64,000 nucleotides of DNA from Liolophura sinensis (Eukaryota > Mollusca > Polyplacophora > Chitonida > Chitonidae), in NCBI RefSeq assembly GCF_032854445.1, contig NC_088307.1, positions 29,108,484-29,172,483 of the forward strand, in the 5' to 3' direction. A model generated the notes under the pieces. That model searched no databases, was not told where the DNA came from, and saw nothing but the letters and a program-made list of their open reading frames with translations. The position numbers were made by a program, and so were the translations under genes. Positions 1 to 11,784 of this stretch are shown one piece after another; position 1 is the first letter of the stretch; the number at the start of each line of letters is the position of its first letter.

Positions 1-361
1 AGCATATTAGTAACGTACGATTCGTGCAATTTAAGAAAACAATGTTTAATCCAGCTTGGACCCGAATCGCCCTTTAAAACACACCGCATTGGGGCAATAT
101 GATTGATTTTAAAAATAGACATCGTCATCGTCATGGCCACCTACACACCGCCAACATATACACACAGAGTCCAAAATTTACTGGGATTTTAATTCTGGTC
201 GTGGCAGCAAGTGAAGTGTGATGCCGGAGAAATACTTAGACGAAACTCTTAAATTTTTTTTTTAAGTTTTTCAAATTCAAAACTAAGTCAGCGCTACCTG
301 AAGATGGTGGACGGTAACAAGTGGTAAGTTAATGTGTTCCCTACTAGTTATCAGTGCTCAC

Positions 362-524
362 CAGGGGAGACCTAACATCCTACAGACGACCTGAGCGTTC
401 CTCGTTGTCCATAGGTCGTCACAAATTGTTCCCCATGAACCGCCATGCTGGATCTCAAGTCTCCCCTCGGCTCGAGTCGATCCCCCCACGAGGCGAACAC
501 CGATAGGGGGCTGCACTGTCCCAC
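362..524 (-). CDS. SRCR domain 6, first-half exon (gene continues off left edge)
   Basis: Acceptor CTGTCTTTACAG, phase 1 entry, donor TG|GTGAGC in phase 2. It encodes [29 protein letters not shown] and [12 protein letters not shown]. The partner second-half exon must lie to the left of the window, so the gene is cut by the edge. Confidence 0.86.
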
Positions 525-3500
525 CTGTAAAGACAGACGGACAGTCATATGTGTGTACCACCAGTATGCGCAGAAAATTAGAAGAAAAACATACATCTAA
601 ATTTCTATAAAATAATAATAATAATAAAAAAAGGAGTCAGACGTTTAAAAAGAAAAACCGAAAAATCAGAATAACTTAAACCGCTTGACTCCTTGGTTAT
701 GAAGTCTCCGGTACAGTCTTAAATGTTTGATGCACTTTTGTCTCTAATGAACTAAGAGTATCAGAAGTAGCGTCCACAGTTTGCATAGATGGTCAAAAAA
801 GTTTACGAAATAGTTTACGATAAGAAATGTAAAACAGTTCAGTATTAAATGCATGTCATAAAAAGAGGCTGGGCGGGCGATGGCAGTGCAATGACAGGCG
901 GACAGTGCAATGACGGACGATGGCAGTGCAATGACGGGCGATGGCAGTGAAATGACAGGCGATGGCAGTGCAACGAAAACTGATGGATGAATCAAACGTT
1001 CATCTGTAAGTCTTTAAATTACAAAACCTTCTCTAGGGTTTAGTAGCGCTTGCCTTTCAATGTTCGGGAAACACGAGGAGGTGGTTCAAAACCAGACTTG
1101 AACAAGAGCTTTGTAGACCATATTGGGGAATGGTGACAATAGTAGGCAAACAACTCTCGTAAAACCTTTTGCGCTGTTCAACGTTCGTTGAAGACCAATT
1201 TTCCTCCAAAATGTAGGTTGTACATATCTCTACATCGAATGCTGGAAAGGTTGTCATTGAATTGTCAAAGGTGCGTGGTTCACGCCGGGCACTGTGGTTT
1301 CTCCCACCCATTACATCAGTATCATAAAATTAAACAACAATCAAATAAATAAATGAGTTACATTACGGAGACTTCAAGTAGACAAGTGTGTCTACTGACC
1401 TGGGCACCTGACGGAGACGTCCTCCGAGTGATCACAGTTATTATGTCCCCAGGAGGCGTGCCGACACAAGTCTAGGGAGAGCTCCGCCCCATTACAAGCC
1501 ATATCATCCAGGAGAATGGGTCCAGTCCCTCGGCCGTACCGTGACTTGGAGAACGCCTCAGCTCCGAACCTAGTGGACCGCAGGTAAAAACGGGGATGGC
1601 AGTACAAATACGACAAATGATTGTGTAGTCAAAGACACGACAAAAAGGATGGCGACAAAGACACGAGAAACAGGAATGGCGGTAAAGAAACCACAAACGG
1701 GGATGCAAACCAGGACATGGCAAACAGGAAGGGAGTTACTTTGTTTATTTTTATCTGATTTTTGATATCTGCAAGCCCACTTTGAAGACCATGCTATACT
1801 GGTATAGTGTTTAGCTTATTAATTCTGGTAACCGGTTAGCTATCCCACGTGAACTAACACTTCGTAAGGCTTTCTTCGTATAGCTCGTATAGCTTCGTAC
1901 AGTGAATTTCCAGTACCATGGAGTTAGCCTTAATACGAGGAATCGAAAATGATTTTCAACAATTGGACCCAGAACCCCGTCTTGCACCGATTGCACCAAG
2001 TCAGTTCTGGCTTAAGCTAAACTGTAAAGCTGGTCACAATGCTTATTTTTTGGTAATGGGATTTTAATACATTTGTCTTAAGACAATATTGATGAGTTAG
2101 TCAAAATGTTCATTTTCGCAGGCTTTAAAGTCGTACATGTATTTGAAATGACCACAATGTAATCACACAAAACGATCCTGTTTTCCTACCGACAAGTCTC
2201 ATGACGTGTTTACAGCTAAAGAAAACGTTGTTATTCTTAATGCTCTGCCTTGAACATCTTTAAATAATGGCTGAATGAGACGACAGCGCCATTTACGTAG
2301 TCTTGGAACAGCCTGTCACCGGTATTTAGCGCGCTATTTGATTTATTGATTTATTTATATGATTGGTGTTTTACGCCGTACTCAAGAATATTTCACTTAT
2401 ACGACGGCGGCAATTATGGTGGGAGGAAACCGGGCAGAACCCGGGGGGAACCAGGGGGAAACCCACGACCATCCGCAGGGTCATTACGCTGTGCTAGCGC
2501 GCTAACCGACTGAGCCACGGAGGCCCCTACGCGCTATTTGAAAAACATAGCGTCATTAATTTGGTGGTTGATTAATAATTATCTGTGGTTGACGTTGTTG
2601 AGTCTAGGTTTACTTTCCATGCTGTAGTCTTGAATAGAAACACCCTTATACTTACGTTGGAAAGCCGAGCATTCTGCAGACGACCTGCGCGTCCTTCACG
2701 TCAAAGTAATCATCACAAACAGTGCCCCAAACGTTGTTATGTAACACCTCAACACGTCCCACATGAGAGTCCCCGCCCACTAGACGCACACTGACGTTAG
2801 CGGTGACAATGCCAGCTGAAAAAAAGCAAATTCAGATTAAAATTATATATATTTATTGGATTGGTGTTTTAAAGCTACACCAACAAAAGCTCTGTCTATT
2901 TTTTTTATATATGTGCAAAGTGACGTTATCCGTGTTAGCAAATGAACACTCGCTCAAGACAAATTCCTTGACAAACGAGGACATGGTTACACTAGTCGAA
3001 GTGGAGATGTAATTTATTCACAACTGATGTATATAACCCTTTAAATACGGGTCGGCACCCAGCTTTGCAGATCGTGAATACATGTACTGATTAACCAGCG
3101 AGGTCCGGGCTCCAACCCGCGACAGTCCTTATCAAGGCCTTGAAGTCTTTCTGCAGGACACACTACAAAAGTCAGCCATTTTTAAGCCAGCCTTTTTTGT
3201 GTATGTTTTATGCACTGATAACATCATTTCAAATCATATTTTCATCCATTTTTACCAAGGTTTTTTCCCCCTGGAATGCTTCATGGACTTCAAACACGAG
3301 CTAATATCCGTGTAGTCTATTGGGGTTGCACAAGGTGTACATGCATGTTTCCCACCACGCAACCGAGACCAAACTTTTGTGCGCTCTTTTGTCTTGTTTT
3401 GTGGAACAAATGTTATAAAGTTCCCGACCACGTTTGTTGAGGAGAAGAAAGGAAAAAACTATCTTGTGAAGAGTGGCGATGACTCCCTAATAAAGGTACG

Positions 3501-3978
3501 CATTACTTATTACCTCATACAGCTATTTTAACCAGTTATATGACTATCTTGTGAAGAGTGGCGATGACTCCCTAATAAAGGTGTGCGTTACTTATTACCT
3601 CATACAGCTATTTTAACCAGTTATATGAAAACTTGAAAAGCCACAATGTTGGAAATCTACACAAACATAGACACATTCTTTTATCAGAATAGTGGTCTGC
3701 AGGAACCCAGGCATACCTCCTTGACAGCGTACCCCAGCATCCTCCGAGTGGTCACAGTCGTGGGTTCCCCAACCCGGGAACGGGCACTCCCCCAGGGATG
3801 TTTCCGTCCCTAAACACTTCATGTCGTCTAGCCAGATCTGTCCACTACCCCCCGGGAAACCGTTCTTCAGGGCAATAGCTCCGGACCTGGAAAACAAGGG
3901 ACATGGGTCTGCAGTCGCAGATTGGAAAGATCAGTATTGATGGTTTAACAGGGATGTAGTTGTATTTATTTCTTTATT

Positions 3979-4018
<40 letters not shown>

Positions 4019-7000
4019 TATTTATTTCTTTATTTCTTTATTTATTTATTTATTTATTTCTTTATTTATTTATTTATTTATTTACCAGACTGGTGTTAGG
4101 AATACATCACCAATCACACAAACAACTCAATGAGAACTATTTATCTTATATGACGATAATGACATATATGTATTAATGAGGAAAGTGGATGGCCATTTTC
4201 TCAGATACCTAACAAGCTCTCTGACAGTCGTCCGAATATGAGCTGCATTCAGGCCTACTATCTCAACACTTTGGGCACGATGTGCTGCAGCGAACCAAAC
4301 CTACAGCTCGATACAGCCTGGAAGGGCTTAAGAAGTAACCAAACTCAAGTGGTCGTACGGAGTTGGTTCCTGTCGTCGGTGGACACACGTCTTTTAGACT
4401 GAACAATGTTGAGTTGCTTCGTTATTTTTCGCGTAAACTAGCGGTTACGACCCCACGCAATGTGTATCCTTAATCAATCTGAAAATGCTTATCTAAGTTC
4501 TGGCTTGCCTTGATACGTATCGAAAAAACGGAATATCGTAACTGATGGCATAGACAGATGATAGTTCTTTTGGGTGGATGTTGGTATATAGTAGAGTTTT
4601 CCCCTTGGTTTCTGCCTGCCTTCCTCCCAAAATAATATTGGCGGCCGTCGTATAAGTGACAAATTCGTGACACCAATCAAATAAATAAATGTAGAAGAAT
4701 TTATCACCAGGACAATGTGTTCACGAAGTTAGTTGTTCCCAGGCCCGTGCACATACGTCGATAGATGGAGCATCCTGCAGACCACGGTGGCGTCCTCCAC
4801 ACTCCAGAGGTCGTCACACACAGTACCCCACGTGCCGTTATGTAAAACCTCAACACGACCCTCAAAACTGTTCTGACCCCCGGCAAGTCGCACCTGGATG
4901 GACGTCGGCTGAGCTAAGACAGACAGAGAGAAGCTGTCAGTTAGATAAAAAGACGTATGTAAGTGAAATAGCTGTTAGTAAATAGCACAAGGGAAATGCG
5001 GAAGGTGATGTATTATAGTGCACCTTCAGGCATGTTTTCGGACACCGTCAAGACATTCACAACATGAATAACACAAAAACAAAAAAGAAGGAATGAATGA
5101 AAAGAAGGCCTCGATTTCTACTAACTGGTTTCTAGTGGCAACCGGGGTAAAATAGGAGAAATATATCTTTTAGCTAAAATGAGGGAAAACGTGCAGGTAC
5201 GACAATGATTATTGTGGTGCTCGGTAAAGTGTTTATCGATTTATGAAGTTTTTTGTACTAATACCATGGCGGGTCCGTGTATGGATGTAGAAAACCCGAA
5301 TAAACAGCCGCCTTTCACCAGTTGCCTTAAAAACATTCTTATCTAAGTTTAAATCTGTATTTGAACAGCGCTGAAGCTTGATACAAATGGTCAATACGCT
5401 TCAGATGTAGAAAAAACGATGGGGTGAAGTAATAAACTTAATGTAACAAAAAAGGGCTCAGAGCAGAGCCTTGGCGCAGTTCTGCGTTAACACTAGAAAT
5501 GAAACTCGTTATTTGTGAGTGATCGCATGTATAATGCAATATATGCGGTAAAATAGGTCGCAAGAAATGAATAAACCACGGGAATTAGCACTGTGACTTC
5601 AGAATCGGAGCTTTGCTCGCAGCAAACTTTAAGCGGTAGTCAGTAAATCTTTGTACTCCTGCCTGGTGTATTGGAGACAGCCGCTGTTGAACCTGACTGA
5701 CTTGTGCTTACCGGGCTCACAACGTATGGATACATCCTCTCTGTGGTCACAGTTCGCGGTTAGCCATGGTTTGTGAACACAGTCAACCAATGATGTTTCA
5801 TTTCCGGTGCATTCCACATCGTCTAACCAGATCGGTATGCTTGGACCTGCTAATCGATGACTCAGTATCTCTCCGCCACTGTCAAGAAGTAAAAATGGTT
5901 TCGCTAATAGTTTTGTGAAACCATAGGAGACATTTAACAAAAATGTCCGTAAGACTTGGAGCTAGTGTCTTCTGTCGCTCCTTTGTCAATGTCCACGACC
6001 AAGGTGGGTGTACAGCTTACCCTACAACCCACGCGTTGGGCTGGTGTTATTCAGTAAAATATAATAATAAATAATAATAATAATAATAATAATATAAAAA
6101 AAACATAATACAAAGAAATAAAAGTAGCTTCAGAGACAGATCTTAATGATCTTTCTGCGGATTTGTTTATTTCACTTTTATAATATTTTTTCCTTTAAAT
6201 GTTTTTTTCCAAGGCGAAAATTCCAGCAATTAGACTATTATCCTTCCAGATGCTATCAAGGGTATCTTTACAACAGCAATAATCTGTTACAGCCTGCCGT
6301 CAACAGATAGTATACGGTCATCACCATTTATTTATTTTGAGTTTTACGCCGTACTCAAGGATATTTCACCTATACGACGGCGGTCACGCAGCATTATGGC
6401 AGCATTATCCCAGAGCGCGGGGGTAACTCAAGACGATCCGCAGGACAGTGAAAACCAGCATGAGCCAACACAAGCTGGACTTGAACTCGCAGAGACCGCA
6501 TTGTTGATAGGCTTCCGGGTCATTTCGCAGCGCTAACACGCTAATCTCCTCGGCCATGGAGGCCCCTAGACAGTACAAGGAGCTGGCACTAGATGTGACT
6601 CCAGTGAGATTACGACCTACGTTAATCCTGCCATTCTACAGGCTACAGATGCTTCCGGTACGCCGAAGCCGTCATCACAAACAGTGCCCCAAACACCGCT
6701 GTAAAAAATCTCCACGCGGCCTTCGTACTGGGTAATGCCAGCAGCCAATCGGATTTTAACGTCAGCTTCGCTGCTGGCTGAAATAAACAAAACAGAAACA
6801 GACATCAGTTTTGGGGTAATAGCGTAAGTTCAAGCCCAGTTCATTTTGGCCTCCTCTCGGGCTCTGGTGGGAACGCCTGCCAGCAACCAGTAAATGGTCG
6901 TGGGTTTCTTTCATTCATAATGCTGGCCGCTGTTGTTTAAGTGAAATATGCTTGAGTACGTCTTAAAACACATATGAATGAAACAAATAAATAAATATTT

Positions 7001-10000
7001 GATTTATTTGTTTATTTATCTGATTGGTGTTTTACGCCGTATTCAAGAATATTTCACTTATACGACAGGGGGTGAGCATTATGATGGAAGGAAACCGGGC
7101 AAACCCACGATCATCCGCAGGTTGCTGGAAGACCTTCCCCGTACGGCCGGAGAGGTAGACAGTATTAGTGGGGGGCTTCTGGGTCACAAATAAATAAATA
7201 AATAAATAAATCAATTGTCATCACAATCACCACTTCAAAAGACGGAATGTACCGTACTTAACAAAAGAACCCTTGGAACCACATCGCTCTCACCAATGAA
7301 ACTCCAAATGAACGCTCAAAAATTTCATCCGTACCAGAATAAAAAGTACTCTTCCCACATCCCTAAGCCCGACATAGTTATAAGACTCACAAACAAGAAA
7401 TCAAATGTCTGCACCAAATACTCCAAAAGTGAAAGGAGAAAGCATCACTTGCTTACGTTGCTGACATGCCACCCCGACATCCTCGGTGTGATCACAGTTG
7501 CTGTGGGCCCACTTCCTGGCTCGGCAAATCCCGAGGCCGGCCTCGTTACCCTTACACGCGACGTCATCCAACCATATTGGCCCGGTGCTTGGCCCGTAAC
7601 GTCCGTCCGTAATGGGAATGGCAATAGAGCTACAAATGGCAATAAACATATATGAGACAATGCTGTAAACGACAATAAAATAGATGTGCAATAATGCAAT
7701 AAATGAAGATGTCATATTTATTTATTTAATGGATAGGTGTTTTACGCCTTGCTCAAGAATATTTCATTTATACGACGGCAGACAGTATTATGGTGGGAGG
7801 AAACCGGGCGAAACCGGGGAAACCCACGACCATCTGCAGGCTGTTGGAAGGCCTTCCCACGCACGGAAGACGTAATAGATGCGCAACGGAGATGTAGAGT
7901 TACAAATGAGAATGAAACAGTTGCGATGTAGAGCTATGACAGGGAATGGAAATTGCATTAGTACTTTTATACATGGGAACAGATGTGCAATAGTGCTGTA
8001 AATAACAATAAAACACATATGTAATAGTCCTGTAAATAAAAATAAAATACATATGTAATAGTGCTGTAAATGACCATAAAACACATATGTAATAGTGCTG
8101 TAAATGACAAAAATGCGGACTTCAGTAGTTCTTTGCATGATAATAACAGGCCTGCAATACTGCTGTGAGAGCCGTACTTTACATCTCACATAGCACTCCC
8201 GAAATGGTTTGTGACGTCATTTCCCCGATGGGGTTATTGAATATTTAGCAGAATTACGCAAAACCAAGCCTACTCGTTGAAGTTAAGTTGGTTACAGACA
8301 ACAGCAGCGTCCCTCAGATCGAAGCTGTCGTCACAGACGCTCCCCCAGGTGTTGTTAAACTGAATCTCCACGCGACCCTCGTTTGTGTGATTACCCCCAA
8401 CGAGACGAACCGGAAGCTTCGCCAACGCATCTAAACATAAAAGTTCACGTTAGCACATGTCAACTGATACGGGGACTTACAGACTTTAGGGCTAAAATAT
8501 TCCATAAAACTTCTAAGAGAACTGATCAACGTATAATTATTATTATGTTATTTTAACACGTGTGTTAGAAGAGTGTAGTTGGAAATCGCCCAAAGACGTG
8601 TTGGCCAAAAAATTCATCAGATAATAATGAGATAAACATTCATCAGATAATAATGAGATAAACATTCATCAGAAAATAATGAGATAAACATTCATCAGAT
8701 AATATTGCGATAAACATTAATCAGATAATAATAGGGGATTATTGTATTATTATTATTATTATTAACAATAATAATAGATTATTGTACCGACTATAAAGAT
8801 GACAAAATAATAACTGTTTACTCTTATAAGGCTCCATTCACCCATCCATGCATTCATCACCCAGTCAATTCGTGCAGCACCTGCTACTCTACTCTAATTA
8901 CTCTATATTGATATTTCTCTGTCAACATGCAAAGTCCATGGTGGTTCAGTACGTGAAGTTACAGTATCACATTTGTATGGTCAAACTTGCCGCTGTTAAT
9001 TGGAACATAAAGGTCACGCTAGAGTTAACGACTACCGACGACCTCTGCGAATGGCCACGATCTAACATGATCTAAACCGAGAAATTATTTTGCGGTCAAA
9101 AAGCTCGGAAGACAAAGCTTTGCTGAAAATGATAAGCCAGGACTGAGGTGTAGCCACCCACGATAACCAACGACAATGTTTACTCGCAGATGGTTTTGTG
9201 CCTGCACTCTGCTGATAACATCGCCATATTTATAAATATTTACCAAGATCCCTACGATATCAATTCAATATTTACGAGGATTACCCACGTCTGAACTAGT
9301 CATAAGGCCTTCAGAGAACGACCAGCAAGCCGAATGAAGACTGAACAGGCGCTGGCAATCGCCCACGTGACCAAACTCCGTCTACCTAACTGTAAAACAG
9401 CATCACATAGCTTTATGTACTTTCCGGTCACCAAACTGTAAACTCGAATATCTCGGTCACCACATATTAAGCCATCAAACGATATTATCAATCGATTCAT
9501 CATGCCACGCACCTGTCCATCAATGTATAGGATATATTTATTTGCAGTTTTATGTCATACTCAAAATTATGTCATTTATTTTGGGAGGAAACGGGACAGA
9601 GCCCGGGGAAACCCGTAACCATTGGCTGGTGCACTCATGTATATATATCACCCAACCCTCTATGCTCCCACGACCCCATCCCCCTCCTCGTCTTAATCCA
9701 GCCAGTGAATTGCGCACCTGTGTCACAGTCGACCCCTGCGTCCTCGGAGTGATGGCAGTTACTCGTGCCCCACATTCGATGTCCACAGTGGGCTATTGTC
9801 GGCTCCCGCCCGGTACACACCACGTCGTCAAGCCAGATTGGACCGCCCCCGACGCCGTAGAAGCCTTGACCGTGAGCTGCCACATTGCTGTGTCGTGGAG
9901 AATAATTCGAAACAATGCGTTTGTGAGTGAAATACTACTTACAACGTTTTTTCCATACAGAATGGAGAATAAATCGTGTAACGTTGATGTGCACCTGTTG

Positions 10001-10795
10001 GGTACAATGTGGAACGTTGAGGTGCACTTATTGTGTACAATGGGGAACGCTGATGTGCACATAGTCTGTACAATGGGGAATATTGAGGTGAACCTGTTGT
10101 GTACAATGAGAACGTTGAGATGCACCTATTGTGCACAATGGGGAATTTTGAGGTGAACCTGTTGTGTACAATGGAGAACATTGAGGTGAACCTGTTGTGT
10201 ACAATGGAGAACATTGAGGTGCACCTATTGTGTACAATGGGGAATATTGAGGTGAACCTGTTGTGCACAATGGCGAATATAAGAATGTACCTATGGTGTA
10301 AAATGGGGAACGTTGAGATGCACCTATTGTGTACAGTGGGGAATATTGAGGTGAACCTGTTGTGTACAATGGGGAACATTGAGGTGAACCTAGTGTGTAC
10401 AATGGGGAACATGGAAGTGCGCCTATTGTAGGCAATGAGGAACATTGAGCTCCTGTTGTACCAAATGGCGAGCAGTTAGGTGCACTTTGTGATCTATTTT
10501 TCACCCTCACCCTGTGCTCTATTATTCACCTATATCATGCGTGTGGCAAGATTATCCTATCAGTGTCTCAGAACTCTACAATTAGGAGGCAACTTTTAGA
10601 ATTGCGCATGCGTCCCGCATAAATCCACCTACCCTGTGTGGAGCAGCATTCTGCAGATAACTATCGCGTCAGACTGACCCCAGCTATCGTCACAGATCGT
10701 ACCCCACGTGTCGTTGTAGAACACCTCCACGCGCCCTTCCGTGTCCCGACTCCCGCCGACAAGCCTGACAGAGACGGATGTGGCCTGACCGATCG
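362..10795 (-). CDS. Multi-domain SRCR protein, partial gene (11 exons seen)
   Basis: Eleven minus-strand exons encode five complete and one half scavenger-receptor cysteine-rich domains in tandem. Each domain is split over two exons: the first carries the VRLVGG...EGRVEV...WGTVCDD...VVCRML half with two cysteines, the second the GPIWLDDV.C...C...W...NCDH.EDV.V.C half with four. Six cysteines and a two-exon domain define group A SRCR in the known family. Every domain starts and ends in phase 1 and has an internal phase 2 intron, so whole domains can be duplicated without breaking frame. Domain spacing is 1.6-2.4 kb. SRCR proteins are usually secreted or membrane receptors that bind microbial or host ligands; that role is inferred here. 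No signal peptide exon, transmembrane segment or other domain was found. The gene runs off the left edge. Confidence 0.87.
1400..1569 (-). CDS. SRCR domain 5, second-half exon
   Basis: Acceptor GTCCACTAG, phase 2 entry, donor AG|GTCAGT in phase 1. It encodes [43 protein letters not shown] and VRC, with four cysteines. Confidence 0.88.
2341..2527 (-). mobile_element. tRNA-derived SINE, family 1, internally deleted
   Basis: Tail GATTGGTGTTTTACGCCGTA at the left and tRNA-like head at the right (GCGCGCTAACCGACTGAGCC then ACGGAGGCCCC), so it lies on the minus strand. The stretch between the CCATCCGCAGG motif and the GGGTCATTACGC motif is missing. Confidence 0.85.
2656..2815 (-). CDS. SRCR domain 5, first-half exon
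   Basis: Acceptor CTTTTTTTCAG, phase 1 entry, perfect donor AC|GTAAGT in phase 2. It encodes [30 protein letters not shown] and [12 protein letters not shown]. Confidence 0.86.
3458..3628. repeat. 85-bp direct duplication
   Basis: Two tandem copies starting ACTATCTTGTGAAGAGTGGC at 3458 and 3543, differing at only a few bases, in the SRCR intron next to the exon at 3717-3888. Confidence 0.9.
3717..3888 (-). CDS. SRCR domain 4, second-half exon
   Basis: Acceptor CCCTTGTTTTCCAG, phase 2 entry, donor GAG|GTATGC in phase 1. It encodes [41 protein letters not shown] and VRC. Confidence 0.88.
3960..4085. repeat. (TTTC)n/(TTTA)n microsatellite
   Basis: Simple tetranucleotide runs, TTTC first and then TTTA, in an SRCR intron. 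Confidence 0.95.
4605..4690 (+). mobile_element. SINE family 1, 3' fragment
   Basis: GGCGGCCGTCGTATAAGTG followed by ACACCAATCAAATAAATAAA. Confidence 0.75.
4757..4913 (-). CDS. SRCR domain 4, first-half exon
   Basis: Acceptor GTCTTAG, phase 1 entry, donor AC|GTATGT in phase 2. It encodes [30 protein letters not shown] and [12 protein letters not shown]. Confidence 0.84.
5712..5878 (-). CDS. SRCR domain 3, second-half exon
   Basis: Acceptor TTCTTGACAG, phase 2 entry, donor G|GTAAGC in phase 1. It encodes [33 protein letters not shown] and SIRC, with all four cysteines. Confidence 0.86.
6058..6115. repeat. (AAT)n microsatellite
   Basis: AATAATAATAA runs in an SRCR intron. Confidence 0.9.
6328..6567 (-). 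mobile_element. SINE family 1, near full length
   Basis: TTTTACGCCGTACTCAAGGA at the left, CTGGACTTGAACTCGCAG (B-box-like) and GGCCATGGAGGCCCC head at the right. Confidence 0.85.
6621..6777 (-). CDS. SRCR domain 3, first-half exon
   Basis: Strong acceptor TTTTGTTTATTTCAG, phase 1 entry, donor AC|GTAGGT in phase 2. It encodes [28 protein letters not shown] and [11 protein letters not shown]. The canonical RLVGG is RLAAG here. Confidence 0.85.
6868..6998 (+). mobile_element. SINE family 1, 3' part
   Basis: GCCAGCAACC, GGTCGTGGGTTTCT and GCTTGAGTACGTCTTAAAAC before an AAATAAATAAAT tail. It abuts the oppositely oriented copy at 7005-7190, making an inverted SINE pair. Confidence 0.75.
7005..7192 (-). 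mobile_element. SINE family 1, partial
   Basis: TGATTGGTGTTTTACGCCGT to CTTCTGGGTCAC; the tRNA-like head is missing. Confidence 0.82.
7457..7629 (-). CDS. SRCR domain 2, second-half exon
   Basis: Acceptor CATTTGTAG, phase 2 entry, donor C|GTAAGC in phase 1. It encodes [35 protein letters not shown] and VAC, with four cysteines in the expected places. Confidence 0.85.
7716..7872 (-). mobile_element. SINE family 1, partial
   Basis: GGTGTTTTACGCCTTGCTCA, GGGAGGAAACCGGGCGAAAC and GGCCTTCCCACGCACGG; the head is missing. Confidence 0.82.
8274..8430 (-). CDS. SRCR domain 2, first-half exon
   Basis: Acceptor TTTATGTTTAG, phase 1 entry, ending at GA|GTAGGC in phase 2. It encodes [28 protein letters not shown] and [16 protein letters not shown] replaces the usual VVCRML but both cysteines are kept. 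It has no long open frame of its own and was found by homology to its neighbours. Confidence 0.82.
8611..8770. repeat. 26-bp tandem repeat and (ATT)n run
   Basis: About five copies of AACATTCATCAGATAATAAT plus GAGATA, followed by a TATTATTATT tract, in an SRCR intron. Confidence 0.88.
9537..9632 (-). mobile_element. SINE family 1, decayed fragment
   Basis: TTTTATGTCATACTCAAAAT and GGGAGGAAACGGGACAGAGC followed by CCGGGGAAACCC. Confidence 0.7.
9718..9887 (-). CDS. SRCR domain 1, second-half exon
   Basis: Acceptor CACGACACAG, phase 2 entry, donor G|GTGCGC in phase 1. It encodes [31 protein letters not shown] and VDC, supplying the last four cysteines of the domain. The usual NCDH is NCHH here. 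Confidence 0.85.
9961..10475. repeat. 33-bp tandem array in SRCR intron
   Basis: About 15 copies of a unit with GAACATTGAGGTGAACCTGT and TGTGTACAATGGG. A 33-bp period is a multiple of three and both strands stay open, so long but false peptide frames appear ([11 protein letters not shown] on plus, [11 protein letters not shown] on minus). The array lies between the two exons of SRCR domain 1. Confidence 0.9.
10633..10795 (-). CDS. SRCR domain 1, first-half exon
   Basis: The most 5' exon recognised. It starts in phase 1 after a TATCCACAG acceptor and ends in phase 2 at GG|GTAGGT. It encodes [27 protein letters not shown] and [10 protein letters not shown], with the two expected cysteines. The exon start implies at least one upstream exon ending in phase 1, which was not found. 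Confidence 0.85.
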
Positions 10796-11784
10796 CTGTG
10801 GATAGGAAGGATGTGATATACAGAGCGCTATGACATACGGAGCAATATTTAAACAACACCCAATCACACATACAATCAGGTGCCCCCTGTGTCAGTTCGT
10901 GAGGACTTGGTGACAATAGTTGTGCCTTCTTACAGCGGTGTGTGTAACTATACGTCACTCGTGAGAGAGGCGGTCAGTCAAATAAATAAATAAATAAATT
11001 AATTAATTTAAATAAATCAATTTATAAATCAATTAAGCGCAACCAGGTACTACACAGTGCTATTTTACAACACATTGGTGCAAAGATATTTATTTAACTG
11101 CCTGTGTCTTTTTCATTTGGTTTGGTACCGTCACACCCAACTATTTTGCCTCGGTGAAAGGGGAAACCGGACAGTCCAGGGTGACAAAATGCTGCTGTAC
11201 TTTACCGCGTGTTACATACAGATATGCAAGCAGTTTTGGCTTCCGCCAAGTGGCATTAAGTGAGCGTTAGACTGAGTAATCAGTTAGAAGAGCACCAAGG
11301 CTGACGACCAATAAGTCGTATTCAGGCCCCGTGCCGGAAATCTAGCGAAAACCGCGGGATTTTACGAGACTGTAGTAAGACTTGTCGCTACATTGTCCTC
11401 ATAACTTGTTATAAACTGATGTCAGAAGAACCCCCAGCCCCCACCCCAAGCCTTCCTTCCCTTCCCTATGTGTCTACAAAATACTCGATGAAGTTTTGTA
11501 CCAGAATGGGTTCTCTTACAAGCCACAAAGAAACAATAACCAAGAGGTAGAACTGATGCCCACACAGATCTAATGTAAAGTGATGTGTCTCCCCGCATTC
11601 CATGACCCTTATTGCGCAAAACATATTTCCGTGGGACTCGCACAGGGCTTATTATAACAGAGGGATCTAGAAAAATCTGTTTTCAAGGTCGAGACTGAAA
11701 GGCGGCATAATCTGTTTATTTGTCAATGTTTTTATCAACCTTTATTACTCTTCCTTTCTATAAGGCGTTTTTAATTCCGGCATT

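Noticed and set aside
7215-7655. Plus-strand 146-codon frame
   Set aside because: Opposite strand of the SRCR domain 2 second-half exon; no homology of its own.
9939-10510. Minus-strand frames of 168 and 160 codons with [11 protein letters not shown] / [11 protein letters not shown] repeats
   Set aside because: Products of the 33-bp array in an SRCR intron; no domain, and different frames are equally open.
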